From: Aphrocallistes beatrix
Lineage: Eukaryota > Porifera > Hexactinellida > Sceptrulophora > Aphrocallistidae
DNA length: 64,000 nucleotides
Direction: 5' to 3'
NCBI GenBank assembly: GCA_963281255.1
Contig: OY725488.1
Span: 7,909,524-7,973,523, forward strand
In this document: positions 11,271 through 21,767 of the stretch, piece by piece
Numbering within the stretch: position 1 is the first letter of the stretch
Layout: each line of letters opens with the position of its first letter
Notes under the pieces: model-generated
Seen by the model: the letters and a program-made list of their open reading frames with translations, nothing else
Database searches by the model: none
What the model was told of the DNA's origin: nothing
Translations under genes and position numbers: made by a program

Positions 11271-12666
11271 ATTCTCCTCACCACACTGATATCATATAAT
11301 TAGTATACTCGAAATGTTACATCTGAAGATCACTTCATAATTTTCATTTTCATTTTGTTTTATTAGAGCTGGATTCGCTCACAATATATAGTATCACCTC
11401 GCATAATTTTAAAAGTAAGTACATTTGATATAAAGAAAAATTACTTTATTAAAGAGTATTTATCTATTCTTTTACTTTTAACTCCATTTTGCTCGTTGGT
11501 ATTTCCCTGAGTTAAACTTCATAGCATTAAAACAGGAATTTTATGTATTGGGTGTGTTTCTGTTTATGGAAGTTTTCCCTCAAATTTTCTGAACAAAAGT
11601 ATCTTGCACAACACGTACATCATATCTAATTTTGAACTCGTTCTCAAATACACAATTAAATCAGTTATTTAATTATCTTGCTGCCCCACGAGTTGAGTAT
11701 AATTGGATACTTGCGTGAATCCTTCTAACAGAATTGAATTTGCTTAGAACATATTTTGGTTATGAAATATTGTGTGCAAAAGTGTATTATACATACAACT
11801 GTTAGGCCTTGATAGATGGCTGTTCAAATTGAAACCTATATACGTACGACACATAGGACACTACAATGACCTGATTTCAAGGATTCTGCCTAGAGACTAT
11901 TTATTCGTCCTAGACTGGTATCTTCAGTATTTTTTGTTTGATTTGCAGAAATTGATTAGTGTTTATGTCTTCAAATTAATGCTCACAACAAGTTATTTCT
12001 GTCTCAGTTATTTCTGTTTACTTCCAGGCTGTTAGCTGATCGATCTTATTAAATGGAAATATTATTCTTTGACAAATGCATAGCTTCTGATATTGAAAAC
12101 TTCCGTGCTATGTGTCAGCGATGTGTTGAAATATATAAAACAAACAGAAATTACTTTATACCATACATATCACTGAACTGTTTAGAGGTAATATTGATGT
12201 ATCTCCTTCAAAATACTGAAATAGTGATAGGTATAGTACGTATCTTGGAAAATACACAGATCGGTTAACCAATTTGCCGTTAACTAACGCGGTTAGTCGA
12301 TTAAAACCGGGTAACCGCATCCACTTGTGTCACAATTAACTTTGAAAGATACAGCTACTCTAATATTTTGCAAATAATATATAAATCCAGTTTAAATATT
12401 ATCGATTCCTGTTTTACCTTGATGTGTAAATGTAGATTGATGTTAGTTCTTATTTCGTGGCCGTTTCAGTTAAAATTGATCACATTTGCGCGTTATAAAG
12501 TCCAGGTTTGCTAACAAACTCTGCATCTCGAATCAGTTTGATTTGTTCTGACTGTTCCAACCGTACAAGCTTAATACATAATATAATCCAAATTTGTTTT
12601 ATTCTCATAACATGCATACATATCTAATGATATCATTTATTCTGTCATGCTAGTAGATATTGCGCG
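11271..12666. other. Gene-free AT-rich stretch
   Basis: Short open frames at 11772-12035 and 12053-12268 lack protein-like composition and neighbouring splice signals that would extend them. Around 12260-12320 a motif rich in GGTTAACC/GGTAACCG looks like the edge of an old terminal-inverted-repeat element. I see nothing else. Confidence 0.45.
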
Positions 12667-14430
12667 ATGAGTAATTTTATACGGGACTCGAGCTCTAGCA
12701 TCCGCAAAGATAGAGCTTTCTATCTGATGAGACTTGAGGTAGTTGCGATGCAATTGATTTGTGGCCCCAGCAAACTCCCAATTCGTAACATGAAACCTAT
12801 TTTTAAGACAACCCCGGTAATATCAGCTTTCACTGGAAATGATCTCGTTGTCAATCTCATGAAGGAACTTCGAGCTGAGAGGAAGGAATCTATTCACGTC
12901 GCCTCGCAACTGTATAAACACGGTTATCTTTACTCTGTTGAGCAAAATGTTTCTACATTCAAAGATGACTCGACTCACTACCGTATGCAGTCCGAACATC
13001 TATGGCCGTCTCAGTGCAACAATCCGAATAACTTAGACTACTCCGCTTACTTGGAAAAGAAAATGCTAATGAAATACAAGTTAGCAGAACATGAGCAAGA
13101 AGCATACGACAGGTTCAGGGTGATATACTCTAAAAATTGGTATATGCTGACCAAGAAAGCTTTGACTTTTATTGACCAGGAAGAAAATACTGTGAAAGAA
13201 GATCGTAGCATTAGTCAAGGAGAGGAGAGGGCATTTTGGCGCCTTCATCGCCCCCCTCCTGGAGAACCTCTGGTTATGGAGGCGAGTATTCAAAAAAGAA
13301 ACCTTAACATTTCTGATACAACTGATTTTCAGGCTATTCAAGGTTTGGAGACGAAAGTTGACATTTATAGGAGATCAATACGACGGAACGGTGTAAAGCT
13401 CTCTCACTCTGTTGAGCTCGTAATCCAGTATGTTGATAGGGTCAAGAATACTGATCCATTCTTGAAGAAGAGTATTCATAACCCTTGGATCAACGATTCG
13501 AAAACCCCTCCCCCAGTAAATCCCAGCAGATTCGAACAGTGGAGTACATCTTTTGACTTGTTACTACGGGATAAATTGGGTCGGGAACTTTTTATGAAGT
13601 TTCTCTCTTCAGAAGTTTCGAGTGAAAACCTTCAATTCTGTGAAGAAGTCACCAAGTATAAAATGTTACCCTCTTCACACCTCAGGGCAGTTGCTCCCCA
13701 GATATTTTTCCAATACTGCGGCGCCACGGCTAAACGCGAGATTAATATCGATGGTAAGACACTTCGAGCTGTGAGAGAACGAATGGCAAAGCCAGATAGA
13801 TACACGTTTGATCCAGCACAGAATTATATCTACGATCTAATGCGAAAAGATCCATATTACCGTTTTCTAAAGTCTAAATTTTTTGCTGACCCAGCAAAAA
13901 TTTATTCCATGGAAAGAAAGGGCCGTCGAGATACTAGAATTCTACCTCCCCCCCTGAATGCCGAGTCGATGCACCCGTATGGAAACAGAAATCATGATAA
14001 TCCCCCAGATATGCACCCTCTCCAAAGGAGCAATTCAATGGACGCCTTGGTGGAATCTCTTGTCGATCCTTGCAAAGCGGATCTTCTTTCAGATACGCAT
14101 CATTCCATTAATGCGGAAAGTCTCCGGGGAAAACATGCTTTTCAGAGAAATACCAGCGCTAACAATTTACTGCTTAATTCCACACCAAATGACATTGCTC
14201 AATTGGATGAAGTAGACGAGAGAAATGTCCCCTTCCACGAAACTAGCAAATCCAACTTCGAGAGACACTACCCTCACAACAATAATTCTTTTGATTCGAA
14301 ACTTTCTTCTTTTGACGAGATGTCATTAACCAAACCTTTATCACCGAGAATAAAGAACCTACCCAGACCAAAGACCTCTGTTTCCCATTTGCAACTGGAG
14401 GAGACTTATGTGAAAAAGGCGAATTCCTAA
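12667..14430 (+). CDS. R7-family regulator of G-protein signalling (RGS6/7/9/11-like)
   Basis: Intronless, 587 residues. R7 RGS proteins pair with G-beta-5 through a G-gamma-like domain and speed GTP hydrolysis on Gi/o alpha subunits. The domain order is the classical one: DEP (about 35-110, with AFTGNDLVVNLM), the DHEX linker (about 120-190, with YDRFRVIYSKNWYM), GGL (about 195-285, with AFWRLHRPPPG and the conserved DPFL...NPW), and the RGS box (about 290-410, with SENLQFCEEV and the closing YPYYRFLKS-like YYRFLKSKFF). A Ser/Asn-rich tail of about 170 residues follows. The absence of introns in a gene that is multi-exonic in most animals is notable. The reading frame is intact, so it is not a decayed retrocopy. 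Confidence 0.9.
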   Translation: MSNFIRDSSSSIRKDRAFYLMRLEVVAMQLICGPSKLPIRNMKPIFKTTPVISAFTGNDLVVNLMKELRAERKESIHVASQLYKHGYLYSVEQNVSTFKDDSTHYRMQSEHLWPSQCNNPNNLDYSAYLEKKMLMKYKLAEHEQEAYDRFRVIYSKNWYMLTKKALTFIDQEENTVKEDRSISQGEERAFWRLHRPPPGEPLVMEASIQKRNLNISDTTDFQAIQGLETKVDIYRRSIRRNGVKLSHSVELVIQYVDRVKNTDPFLKKSIHNPWINDSKTPPPVNPSRFEQWSTSFDLLLRDKLGRELFMKFLSSEVSSENLQFCEEVTKYKMLPSSHLRAVAPQIFFQYCGATAKREINIDGKTLRAVRERMAKPDRYTFDPAQNYIYDLMRKDPYYRFLKSKFFADPAKIYSMERKGRRDTRILPPPLNAESMHPYGNRNHDNPPDMHPLQRSNSMDALVESLVDPCKADLLSDTHHSINAESLRGKHAFQRNTSANNLLLNSTPNDIAQLDEVDERNVPFHETSKSNFERHYPHNNNSFDSKLSSFDEMSLTKPLSPRIKNLPRPKTSVSHLQLEETYVKKANS

Positions 14431-15316
14431 ATTCGAGAGAGCTCCGATTTTTATTTTGTTTTCTGAATTTGCTTACTCCCCTTGATTATGCATACCTCTT
14501 TGCTTTATACACATTATCATGTAATATGTGTCTCATCTGTATATTTCGTACCAATAGGCTAGCTAATGCTGTACAAACATATGTGTTTTGTTATTTTATT
14601 TCAATGTTTAATTATTTGACAATCTTGAAATGAGATATTGATATTTAGCCTAATGTCGTATTGCGTAGTATATAGTAGTACTTTCTGTATGGTCAAAGTG
14701 GTTAAAATTTCTTTTTATGGAATAAATACGCATAATATATTCAAATAATTCCAATGTATTGTAGCTCCTAAAATGTCCTGAATTATTTCAGAGATATTAG
14801 TTAACTTCTAAGCTATATATGAATCCCTATTAGGCTAATTCCCACTGAGATCATTTTTGAAAAAAGTTTTATAGTATGAATTAATCATTTAAACAAGTGA
14901 CTCTGCTTAATCGGGACACTTTGGTCCCGGTCCCGGAGAATTTATCCCGATTAAGCGGACTTCCAAATAACCGATGAAATTTAGTATTAGCTTCTATGTA
15001 TGGGAACCATTCCGTTCCTGGAGACTTGTCCCAATTAATTAAGCGGAGTTGACTGTAAATTGATTATTATGCAATGATCTCTTTTCAGTGGATGTACGTA
15101 AATTGAATCATATTAGATTCAATAATAAGTCAAATGGTCATACAGTAGGAACCCCGCGTATCTACCCGCCCCGGTACGCGGGGTCTAGGTGAACTCTAAT
15201 ATTAGGCAAAATAATCAAGTTTGGAACCCCCAACCCGTACAGCACCTAACCACTGTAATAGAATAACTTCAGTTGTCAGAACCTCAGTGCAGTGGTTACT
15301 CTCGGCCGTTTGAGGA
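14431..15316. other. Intergenic spacer with pogo-like miniature elements
   Basis: No gene seen. Contains a miniature element at about 14894-15055 (listed separately). At 15144-15185 there is a fragment starting TACAGTAGGAACCCCGCGTA with a perfect 9-bp hairpin, CCCCGCGTA/TACGCGGGG. Confidence 0.5.
14894..15055. mobile_element. Pogo/Tc1-like miniature element
   Basis: The left end CAAGTGACTCTGCTTAATCG matches the inverted right end CAGTCAACTCCGCTTAAT, with a shared inner GGGACA. The CAGT...CTC..CGCTTAAT ends and the adjacent TA on the right side are typical of non-autonomous Tc1/mariner (pogo-like) elements. About 160 bp, no coding capacity. Confidence 0.55.
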
Positions 15317-16213
15317 ATGAACGAGGCTCAGAGGGATGAGCTGAGTGCCCTGGAAGCAGTCTACCCCGATGAAATGAAAACCGTTAACAAGCTTCACCAT
15401 TCCTACTCCATCCAGCTGGAGGAGTCCGGACACTCTCTCACCCTCTCCTTCGAGTTCCATCCTGGTTACCCTGCCCTTCTCCCACCCAGATTCCAGCTGG
15501 AATCCTTCAGGTTAGACGAGGTATCAAAAGCCGAACTTCGAAACGAACTTATCGGTATATTTGAAAAAGAAACAGAAGTGTTGTTCTTATGGGTGGAACA
15601 TATCAAAGAATTTCTATCTCGCCTTCCTCCCATTTTAAGTTTAAGTCCAACACGGACACGTGAAGACTCCTCAAAATCCAAAGTTTGCAGCGAATCCATA
15701 AGAGTAGAGCAGCTATCTGTGACTGACACTAGGACCCACACTGAGATAGAAATATTCCATAAAGAATCGTTGCTGGACAGAGAGAGCCGCACTCCTGAGA
15801 CGGAAATATTCCATGGAGAATCAATCGTGGACAGGAGGAGTGTGTTCCAGGCTCACCTGTGTAGAGTGACGTCAGTGGATGAGGTGGGGCGTATGTTAGA
15901 CACTCTGAAGCAGAACAAGAAAATTGCTCAAGCGACACACAACATCCTGGCCTACCGCTTCCAGCCCCCGCACAAGTCCGTGTGGGTGCAGGACTGCGAT
16001 GATGACAGGGAGCACGGGGCTGGCGGAAGGCTCCTGCATCTGCTGCAGTTCTCTGGTGCCGAAGGAGTGGCAGTGGTTGTCACGAGGTGGTACGGGGGAA
16101 TCCAGCTTGGTCCGGACAGGTTCAAACACATCAATAATGTTGCCAGGACACTTCTGGTTAACTGTGACGTCATCAAAGGAGCTGAGAAGGATAGTAAAAA
16201 GAAGAAGAAATAA
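15317..16213 (+). CDS. IMPACT: IMPACT-like GCN2 regulator (RWD + UPF0029 domains)
   Basis: Intronless, 298 residues. IMPACT binds GCN1 through its RWD domain and so limits activation of the eIF2-alpha kinase GCN2 under amino-acid starvation. An N-terminal RWD domain (about 1-105, ELSALEAVYPDEM, with the HPGYP motif) is followed by a linker and the UPF0029/YigZ-like domain (about 170-290). The latter has RFQPPHKSVWVQDCDDD, the glycine-rich HGAGGRLLHLL and the hallmark VVVTRWYGGIQLG. The linker carries a short internal duplication (about residues 142-174) built on EIFH.ES..DR. The C-terminus is lysine-rich. Length is close to the animal family. Confidence 0.9.
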   Translation: MNEAQRDELSALEAVYPDEMKTVNKLHHSYSIQLEESGHSLTLSFEFHPGYPALLPPRFQLESFRLDEVSKAELRNELIGIFEKETEVLFLWVEHIKEFLSRLPPILSLSPTRTREDSSKSKVCSESIRVEQLSVTDTRTHTEIEIFHKESLLDRESRTPETEIFHGESIVDRRSVFQAHLCRVTSVDEVGRMLDTLKQNKKIAQATHNILAYRFQPPHKSVWVQDCDDDREHGAGGRLLHLLQFSGAEGVAVVVTRWYGGIQLGPDRFKHINNVARTLLVNCDVIKGAEKDSKKKKK

Positions 16214-16358
16214 TGTTTAATACAATATACGTATCTGCTGTAATAATTTATAGCTATTTTTAGTATCTACTTTATAGTCTGGTTTGAAGATCCTGACTGA
16301 GTTATTAATCTTTCCAAGCATAGCAATCACTATCGATCAGCTGACCGCACGATCTTAG

Positions 16359-17680
16359 ATGGCAACAGCTGACTCCGAGTGCGGCTGTCTCATCCAGGAA
16401 CCCTCACAGCTGGAAGAGGCGAAGGAGATGGCGCTGACTGTAAGAGAGGCCGGACTTCCGATTATGGACAGATCTGCTGGTCTCTTCAGTTTGTTTGGAT
16501 TCGGAAAGTATCCCAACTGTTTTATTTCTTCTGAGTTGGTGGACTTGCTGATACAACTTGAACGTGCCAAAAACCGCGAGGATGCTGTAAAGATTGGACA
16601 GCTGCTGATGGACACAGATCTTATCCACCATGTGTCTGACAAACAGCAATTCCAGGATGGGAAAGAGTTCTATATTTTCCGAGAGGATGAAGGGGAGAGC
16701 AAGGGACCTAGTGCTGCTTCCATCCGACAGATAAAGGGCGCCAAATGTGGCTATGCACTGAAGAAGGGTTGGGTATTCTGGTCGAGGTAACGCTTGTACA
16801 TTATCACTAATTTATGTGAATAACACAATTAATTAATTAACTCTGTGCAGATACTACTTGGCATTATCCTGTCCAAACGCTAAACAGCTGTTCCTATACA
16901 GACAAGAGCTCGACTCTGCTCCTGTGTTTGATTATTCCTTCTCCGAGGCTACCATCCAGCCAGACGTGTCTAGGAACTCTCAGAAGCTGATAATTGACCT
17001 AACTCTCACAATTGAGAAATCTGTGCTCTTCACAGTGGCATTCGAGACTGAGGATGAGCTCTTCGCATGGACCACTTCATTTGGGATGGCTGGAGCTAAG
17101 GTTCGTATTGAATCATTTAGATGCAAATGGTTACTGTTACATATGATTAATGCACTTGCAGGTACTGGAGACAGTAGGTGCAGCAGGGCCCAACGTGGCA
17201 GATGCTAACAGCGTGTTCGATTTCACAGCCATCGATATAGAGGGCAAGGAGTACAAGCTTGAAGAAGCCCGCGGGAACGTGCTACTGATCGTGAATGTAG
17301 CCTCTTCCTGAGGTTTGGCTGACAAGAACTACCGAGAGCTGGTGGATCTTGACACTCAGTACTCGGCCCGCGGCCTGACAATCCTAGCCTTTCCCTGTAA
17401 CCAGTTCGCTGGCCAGGAGCCGGGCACGAATGAAGAGATTGTACAGTTTGCGCAGGGATATAACGTCAAGTTTAAAATGTTTTCCAAAATCTCAGTTAAC
17501 GGCAGTCAGACCATCCCACTATATGCCTACTTGAAATCCCAGAAAGCTGGGCTATTAGGGTCTTTCATAAAGTGGAACTACACCAAATTTCTCTGTGACA
17601 GACAGGGCCAAGTCGTGATGCGCTACTCCCCGAACATCTCTCCGCTGTCGATTGTTCCTGACATTGAGAAGTGCATCTAA
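16359..17680 (+). CDS. DEP-PH-glutathione peroxidase fusion selenoprotein (GPx4-like)
   Basis: Three exons: 16359-16786, 16851-17100 and 17162-17680. The protein has 398 residues if TGA 17309-17311 is read as selenocysteine (residue 276). A DEP domain (about 30-108) and a PH-like domain (about 125-225, spanning both introns) precede a full GPx4-type peroxidase (about 235-398). The active site is complete: NVASS-Sec-G, Gln311 in FAGQEPG, and Trp364-Asn365 in KWNYTKF, with the spacing of GPx4. Sequence after the TGA is as conserved as before it, and a SECIS element follows at 17708-17786, so the TGA is not a stop. GPx4 reduces lipid hydroperoxides in membranes. The DEP and PH domains would tether the enzyme to phosphoinositides or membrane receptors (inference). 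I know of no such domain order in studied animals. Confidence 0.88.
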
Positions 17681-17707
17681 CCGCGTGCATTGCTATTGAA
17701 TGAGCCG

Positions 17708-17786
17708 TTAAGAAGGGCAGAACTGTGAAGACTCAGCTCTTAACCTCAAGGGGAGCTGAATCCGATTTTTAGACGCCTCTTCTTAA
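17708..17786 (+). promoter_or_regulatory. SECIS element (selenocysteine insertion)
   Basis: It lies 28 bases after the stop codon of the selenoperoxidase. Lower stem TTAAGAAGGGC (17708-17718) pairs with GCCTCTTCTTAA (17775-17786). An internal loop leads to the core quartet GTGA (17725-17728) facing CGAT (17763-17766). The upper stem GACTCAGCTC pairs with GGAGCTGAATC, with one mismatch. The unpaired apical AA is at 17742-17743, thirteen bases after GTGA, as in canonical eukaryotic SECIS elements. SBP2 binds this fold to recruit the selenocysteine-specific elongation factor. Confidence 0.85.
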
Positions 17787-17881
17787 TGACGAATTCATCT
17801 AGCTAGTTTATTTTGTACTTTGATTGCTTTTAATCTTTTAAAACATTTTTAAGTTTTGGACTTATTGAATCGGAATTTTAT

Positions 17882-18400
17882 GTCCACTTCCGAAACTGGG
17901 GTACCTCGGGACCAGAGCTGGGCGCCCCGGTTTTCGAGTGATTAGATGTACTGTATCAAGTTAGTTTAGCTCGTGACAAAAACAAAGCATTTTAAGAGAA
18001 ATAATATTGGGTCTGTGTAAACTAGCATCCTCAATCATTATGCTATAGTAAGACCACTCCAAAAAGTGACACGGCTTTCACATACCCGCCGAACCTGTTG
18101 TTTCGCCCTTGTATAGTACATACGTATGTACATACTACACAGTCAGTCTGTCTCATAGGTATTACATTGATGACAGTAAAAAGTGTACTTTGACTCTAAT
18201 TCATCGTGGCACCCACACCCATAAATGCTGTGTAACAACTCTTCATACATTAAGCATATACAAATGGAATGTTTTAAACTAAAAAACATAATTTTGCAAA
18301 GAAAAATATCATCCAAACTCGCCCCGGTTTCCGAGAGTAATTTGTATAGAACACGACCATATTTTTCCGGATTCGCCCCGGTTTTCGGAAGTGGACTGTA
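17882..18400. mobile_element. Miniature element with TCCACTTCCGAAA inverted ends
   Basis: The left TCCACTTCCGAAACTGGGG is mirrored at the right as CCCCGGTTTTCGGAAGTGGA. The right end continues to CTGTATA, giving a CAGTCCACTTCCG terminus next to TA, as in pogo-like elements. A further internal CGCCCCGGTTTCCGA copy lies near 18320. About 510 bp, no coding capacity. Confidence 0.55.
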
Positions 18401-18651
18401 TATATAATTAGTTATTCAAACTCAATTTTACTCTCAATTCATAATAGGAAATCATGTGTGTGTCTCTGTAAACTCGGTTCTTTCTAGTCTAGCTTACTCT
18501 TGAGCCTTTGTTGTGTCTCATAATAGTACCATTATACGGTGATGTGAATCCTTTATCCAATAATTTTAAACCTCTTTATATGTATGACGTATTAATTCAA
18601 ACTGCGTGCGCAATTAACATATAAAGTTAGTTTAATATGTTCTAGCGATAA

Positions 18652-21435
18652 ATGAATCAGCTACTACTTCCTTCTTCCGCTTCTCTCCCGACTCTCTTCC
18701 TCATTATTCTGCTCCTTGTCTCTCTGATTGCATTCCTACTTTTTTTCAAACAACACCTCCTATGCTCAAAAGGTTCAATCAATATCAGACTGATCCATGA
18801 AGAGAATGTCTTCAATCAAGAACTGATCTCTCTCATTCCCCAATTTGGACGCAACTACACGCCTCCCTGCTGTATGCGTAGTAGGATTCCGAGTACCTTA
18901 TTATTCGGCCTGCTCGGACGGTAAATACTATTCGGACTGAAACGAATATTCGAAATCGTAACGAACGAATATCCGAATATTCTTTCGTTTAGATGAGTAA
19001 TAATTCATACACTCCACTTGATATTTGTGGGTACTGAAGTCTAGAAAAGGTGTGAACCTCTGTTAAAATCACCCAAGGTAAAATCCAACTTCACGTGCCA
19101 AAAATTCTTTTTTTCGACTGAAGAACTCAACAATGCCACAATTCATTGTATTTAACGCAAACTAATATTCGTTAGGATCATTTCGAACGAATCTCCGAAT
19201 ATTCGGTATATTCGTTTCAGCCCTAAATATTATAATATTTTATAACCGCTTGAAGATCCACAATTTTAACCAAATTATTAACATTGACATTCTCGCAGGT
19301 TTGGAAGTAGATGTACCAACCCAGTAGGCGTGAGGCAGAGAATACCTCTACCTGATGGAACAGTCACCAATTTTGACCTCTATTTGGACCCACTAGTCCC
19401 AGATCCTCTCCTTGAGAATGTGATACTCGTTCTAATTCCTGGCATTTCTAACCACAGCGAGTCAGACTATGCCAGGGCTTACATCGAGTATGCCTCTTCT
19501 CAGGGATTTAAGGTTGCTTGTCTGAATCATCTGGGTAGGCATTTATTCGTGTCTAGCTTCAATTTAGTCATTAAACTCTATTCATCATATTATTGCTGTG
19601 TGTTGTGTAGGTTCTAACTGTGGGGAGAAGATCAGCCAAGAAGCTCCTCGTTTCCATACATATGGAGGCACGGGCGACTTCTCCAAAATGATAGATTTTC
19701 TCCGAGATCAGAACCCTGGCGTGAAGTTCGTCGGGGTGGGTATCTCATTGGGCGCTAACCTTTTGCTCAAGTACTTAGGCGAGTGTCCAGAGAGACAAGC
19801 CTACTTCCTGTGTGCTCAGTCCTGGTGTCAAGGCTACGACATTGAAGCCTGCACCCCTCACATGAATAAGGTGTGGAGCGGAGCGAAACTGTTCAACCAC
19901 CTCGTCGCAAGCAAAAAGAAAAGAGAAGTGAATGAGATTCTACACATCCTACTTGCTGGTCCTCCTGCCCACATGAGGCCAGTGCATAATTCCGTCCCAT
20001 CAGCCAATTCTCCATCCTCAGAAGACGAATCTAAACCCATGCTAGCAGCCAATAGTCTCACCCCCGATATCGCGGTTGCTGCCCCCCTCTCTCACCCCCC
20101 CGCCCCAGTTGTAGGAGAGGGAACTCCACTTCCCAGCTGGGTCCCAACCTACGCCTACCAGAGGGATGGGAGAGAGGTGTGCAAGAGAGACCCGTCCAGG
20201 GATACGAATGGGTTCTTGATTGAAGGCTGGGATGCCGTTCCGCCCTTCGATGTTAACGAGGTTAGAACCAAACTTTTATGTATCATGGCAATAATACTTT
20301 TAGTATGAGAATTAACCTTACTCGCTAGAGTAGAAAGGAACTTAAATCCAATAGAAATATAATTGAGAATAAAGGACTACAAAATACAGCAGATACTATA
20401 ATTATGCCCTCCTACGAGCACTGCGTGGTGTTATAATTATAGTGTGACTATTAGTAGCATGTTACATACTCCTAATCGTCACATCCTCACTATTAAAACT
20501 CGATTAATGTATATCGGTATATATCTCTGTAACGAATTGATTGAAGAAACTGCCAGGCACAGAAAGCTGATTTTTGGCATGTTCTGTCTTTTGGCTATGG
20601 CTCCACTGAGTTCTGACCTCAGACGGAAATGTCGACTCATCATGGAATTATGACATCATTGTCACCTTTTTTATGTATAATTAGAAATTTCAGTTTTTCC
20701 ACTATAACTCAGCCATTTTAGGTGATAGAAGGCTGAAATTTTAATAGAATGTGTATATTAATATATTTCAAATATGATACAACTATCATCAAAAAATGAT
20801 GACTCATCACTCTGTTATGAGTCTTATGACGTCATCATATGCATCAAAAATTGACAAATTTTGTGATTTTTCGAGTGATATCGATTATATCAGTAGGACA
20901 GACGTAGAGATGTTATCTACCTTATAATTAATCAATGTGAGCCTAGGCTCCCAAAAAGGCACCTCCAGCGGACACAAAGTGTCAGCCAGCCGCGCAGCGC
21001 AAGCAAGCGACGCGTGCTTGTTACATCATTATATTATGGTGTGTACTTATATTCTAGTTCAACCGCGCTACTAACATCGGCGCACTTGACACTAGTTTTA
21101 TTTCTCGATTGCTCGGATTCAGAACGCGGGAAGAGTTGTACCGCTGGAGTAGCTCTGCCCACGTCATGGACCAGATTACAGACTTGCCAGTTCTCCTCGC
21201 GAATTCGAGAGATGACCCTCTCATCCCCTGGTGGGTGATAGAGGAGATCGTGACGAACCACTGCAGAGTCAATGATAAGGCGATAAGCATAATAACAAAG
21301 CACGGAGGACATTTGGGATATTACGAAGGGTATTGCTGCGCTAGAAAACGGGTGTCTTGGATGGACAAAGTCTCGATTCGACACGCCAAGAGTGTTGTTC
21401 AAATGAAGTCTGGTGATTATACCGACCGTGTGTAA
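18652..21435 (+). CDS. ABHD1/3-like alpha/beta hydrolase, tandem copy A
   Basis: Four exons: 18652-18920, 19299-19534, 19611-20260 and 21058-21435, giving 510 residues. An N-terminal membrane anchor (about 8-35) is followed by the hydrolase fold. The nucleophile Ser214 sits in GVGISLG, the acid is the Asp pair in SRDDPL (437-438), and His470 sits in HGGHLG. This arrangement is typical of the ABHD1/2/3 group, ER-associated lipases or phospholipases. A Pro/Ser-rich insertion (about 285-350) makes it longer than copy B. Intron 1 carries a miniature element and intron 3 a 545-bp repeat. Exon 4 begins with a stretch (FNRATNIGALD) unlike copy B, so the start of that exon is somewhat less sure. It is followed by copy B 330 bp downstream. 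Confidence 0.85.
18933..19224. mobile_element. Miniature element in ABHD copy A intron 1
   Basis: The left end CTGAAACGAATATTCGAAAT is mirrored at the right by CGAATATTCGGTATATTCGTTTCAG followed by CCCT, so the right terminus read inward is AGGGCTGAAACGAATAT. This terminus resembles hAT ends. No matching 8-bp target duplication is visible. Confidence 0.5.
20479..21023 (-). repeat. Dispersed 545-bp repeat, copy 1 (in ABHD copy A intron 3)
   Basis: This is the reverse complement of 44067-44613, recognisable along its whole length. Shared blocks include ACTATTAAAACTCGATTAATG, AATTGATTGAAGAAACTGCC and GACAGACGTA. At the GC-rich end lie hairpins built on CGGACACAAAGTGTC and a CGCTTGCTTGCG-like stretch, here partly degraded. 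No protein is encoded. Confidence 0.8.
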
Positions 21436-21767
21436 ATATCAATGTATCATTCACTCATCTATATTTATATATATATTTCTTCCATATATCCGATTTTAGA
21501 CTATTTTAGGATGCTATTAGGTCATCTCATCATTTTGTGTTTTATAGATATTTTCACTTGTAGTACATTCATTTTAGTGCTCTTTCAATAATGCCATCTT
21601 AAATTAGAATATCACCTATTTATCTCTGATCTTATGTTAAATGCGAATACAGTAATATTTAAACTATTGTTGTTTTAGGTCATAATCTCGCTTTTAGATA
21701 TTGAGTGTCACTATCTCGATAATATTATCCAGCTGGTTTCTGTAACCAATTTCGTCAACGGAGAGTG

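Larger units (their letters stand above)
17681..18651. other. Spacer holding the SECIS element and a miniature element
   Basis: The first 110 bases are the 3' untranslated region of the selenoprotein gene. A miniature element spans about 17882-18400. The remainder up to the next ATG shows no gene; an open frame at 18225-18407 lies inside the miniature element. Confidence 0.55.

Noticed and set aside
11772..12268. Two short open frames between the orphan membrane gene and RGS
   Set aside because: Low-complexity, Leu/Tyr/Ile-rich translation of AT-rich DNA without any motif.
17309..17311. In-frame TGA as a nonsense mutation splitting the peroxidase
   Set aside because: Sequence on both sides is fully conserved, the TGA sits exactly at the catalytic Sec position of GPx4, and a SECIS element follows.
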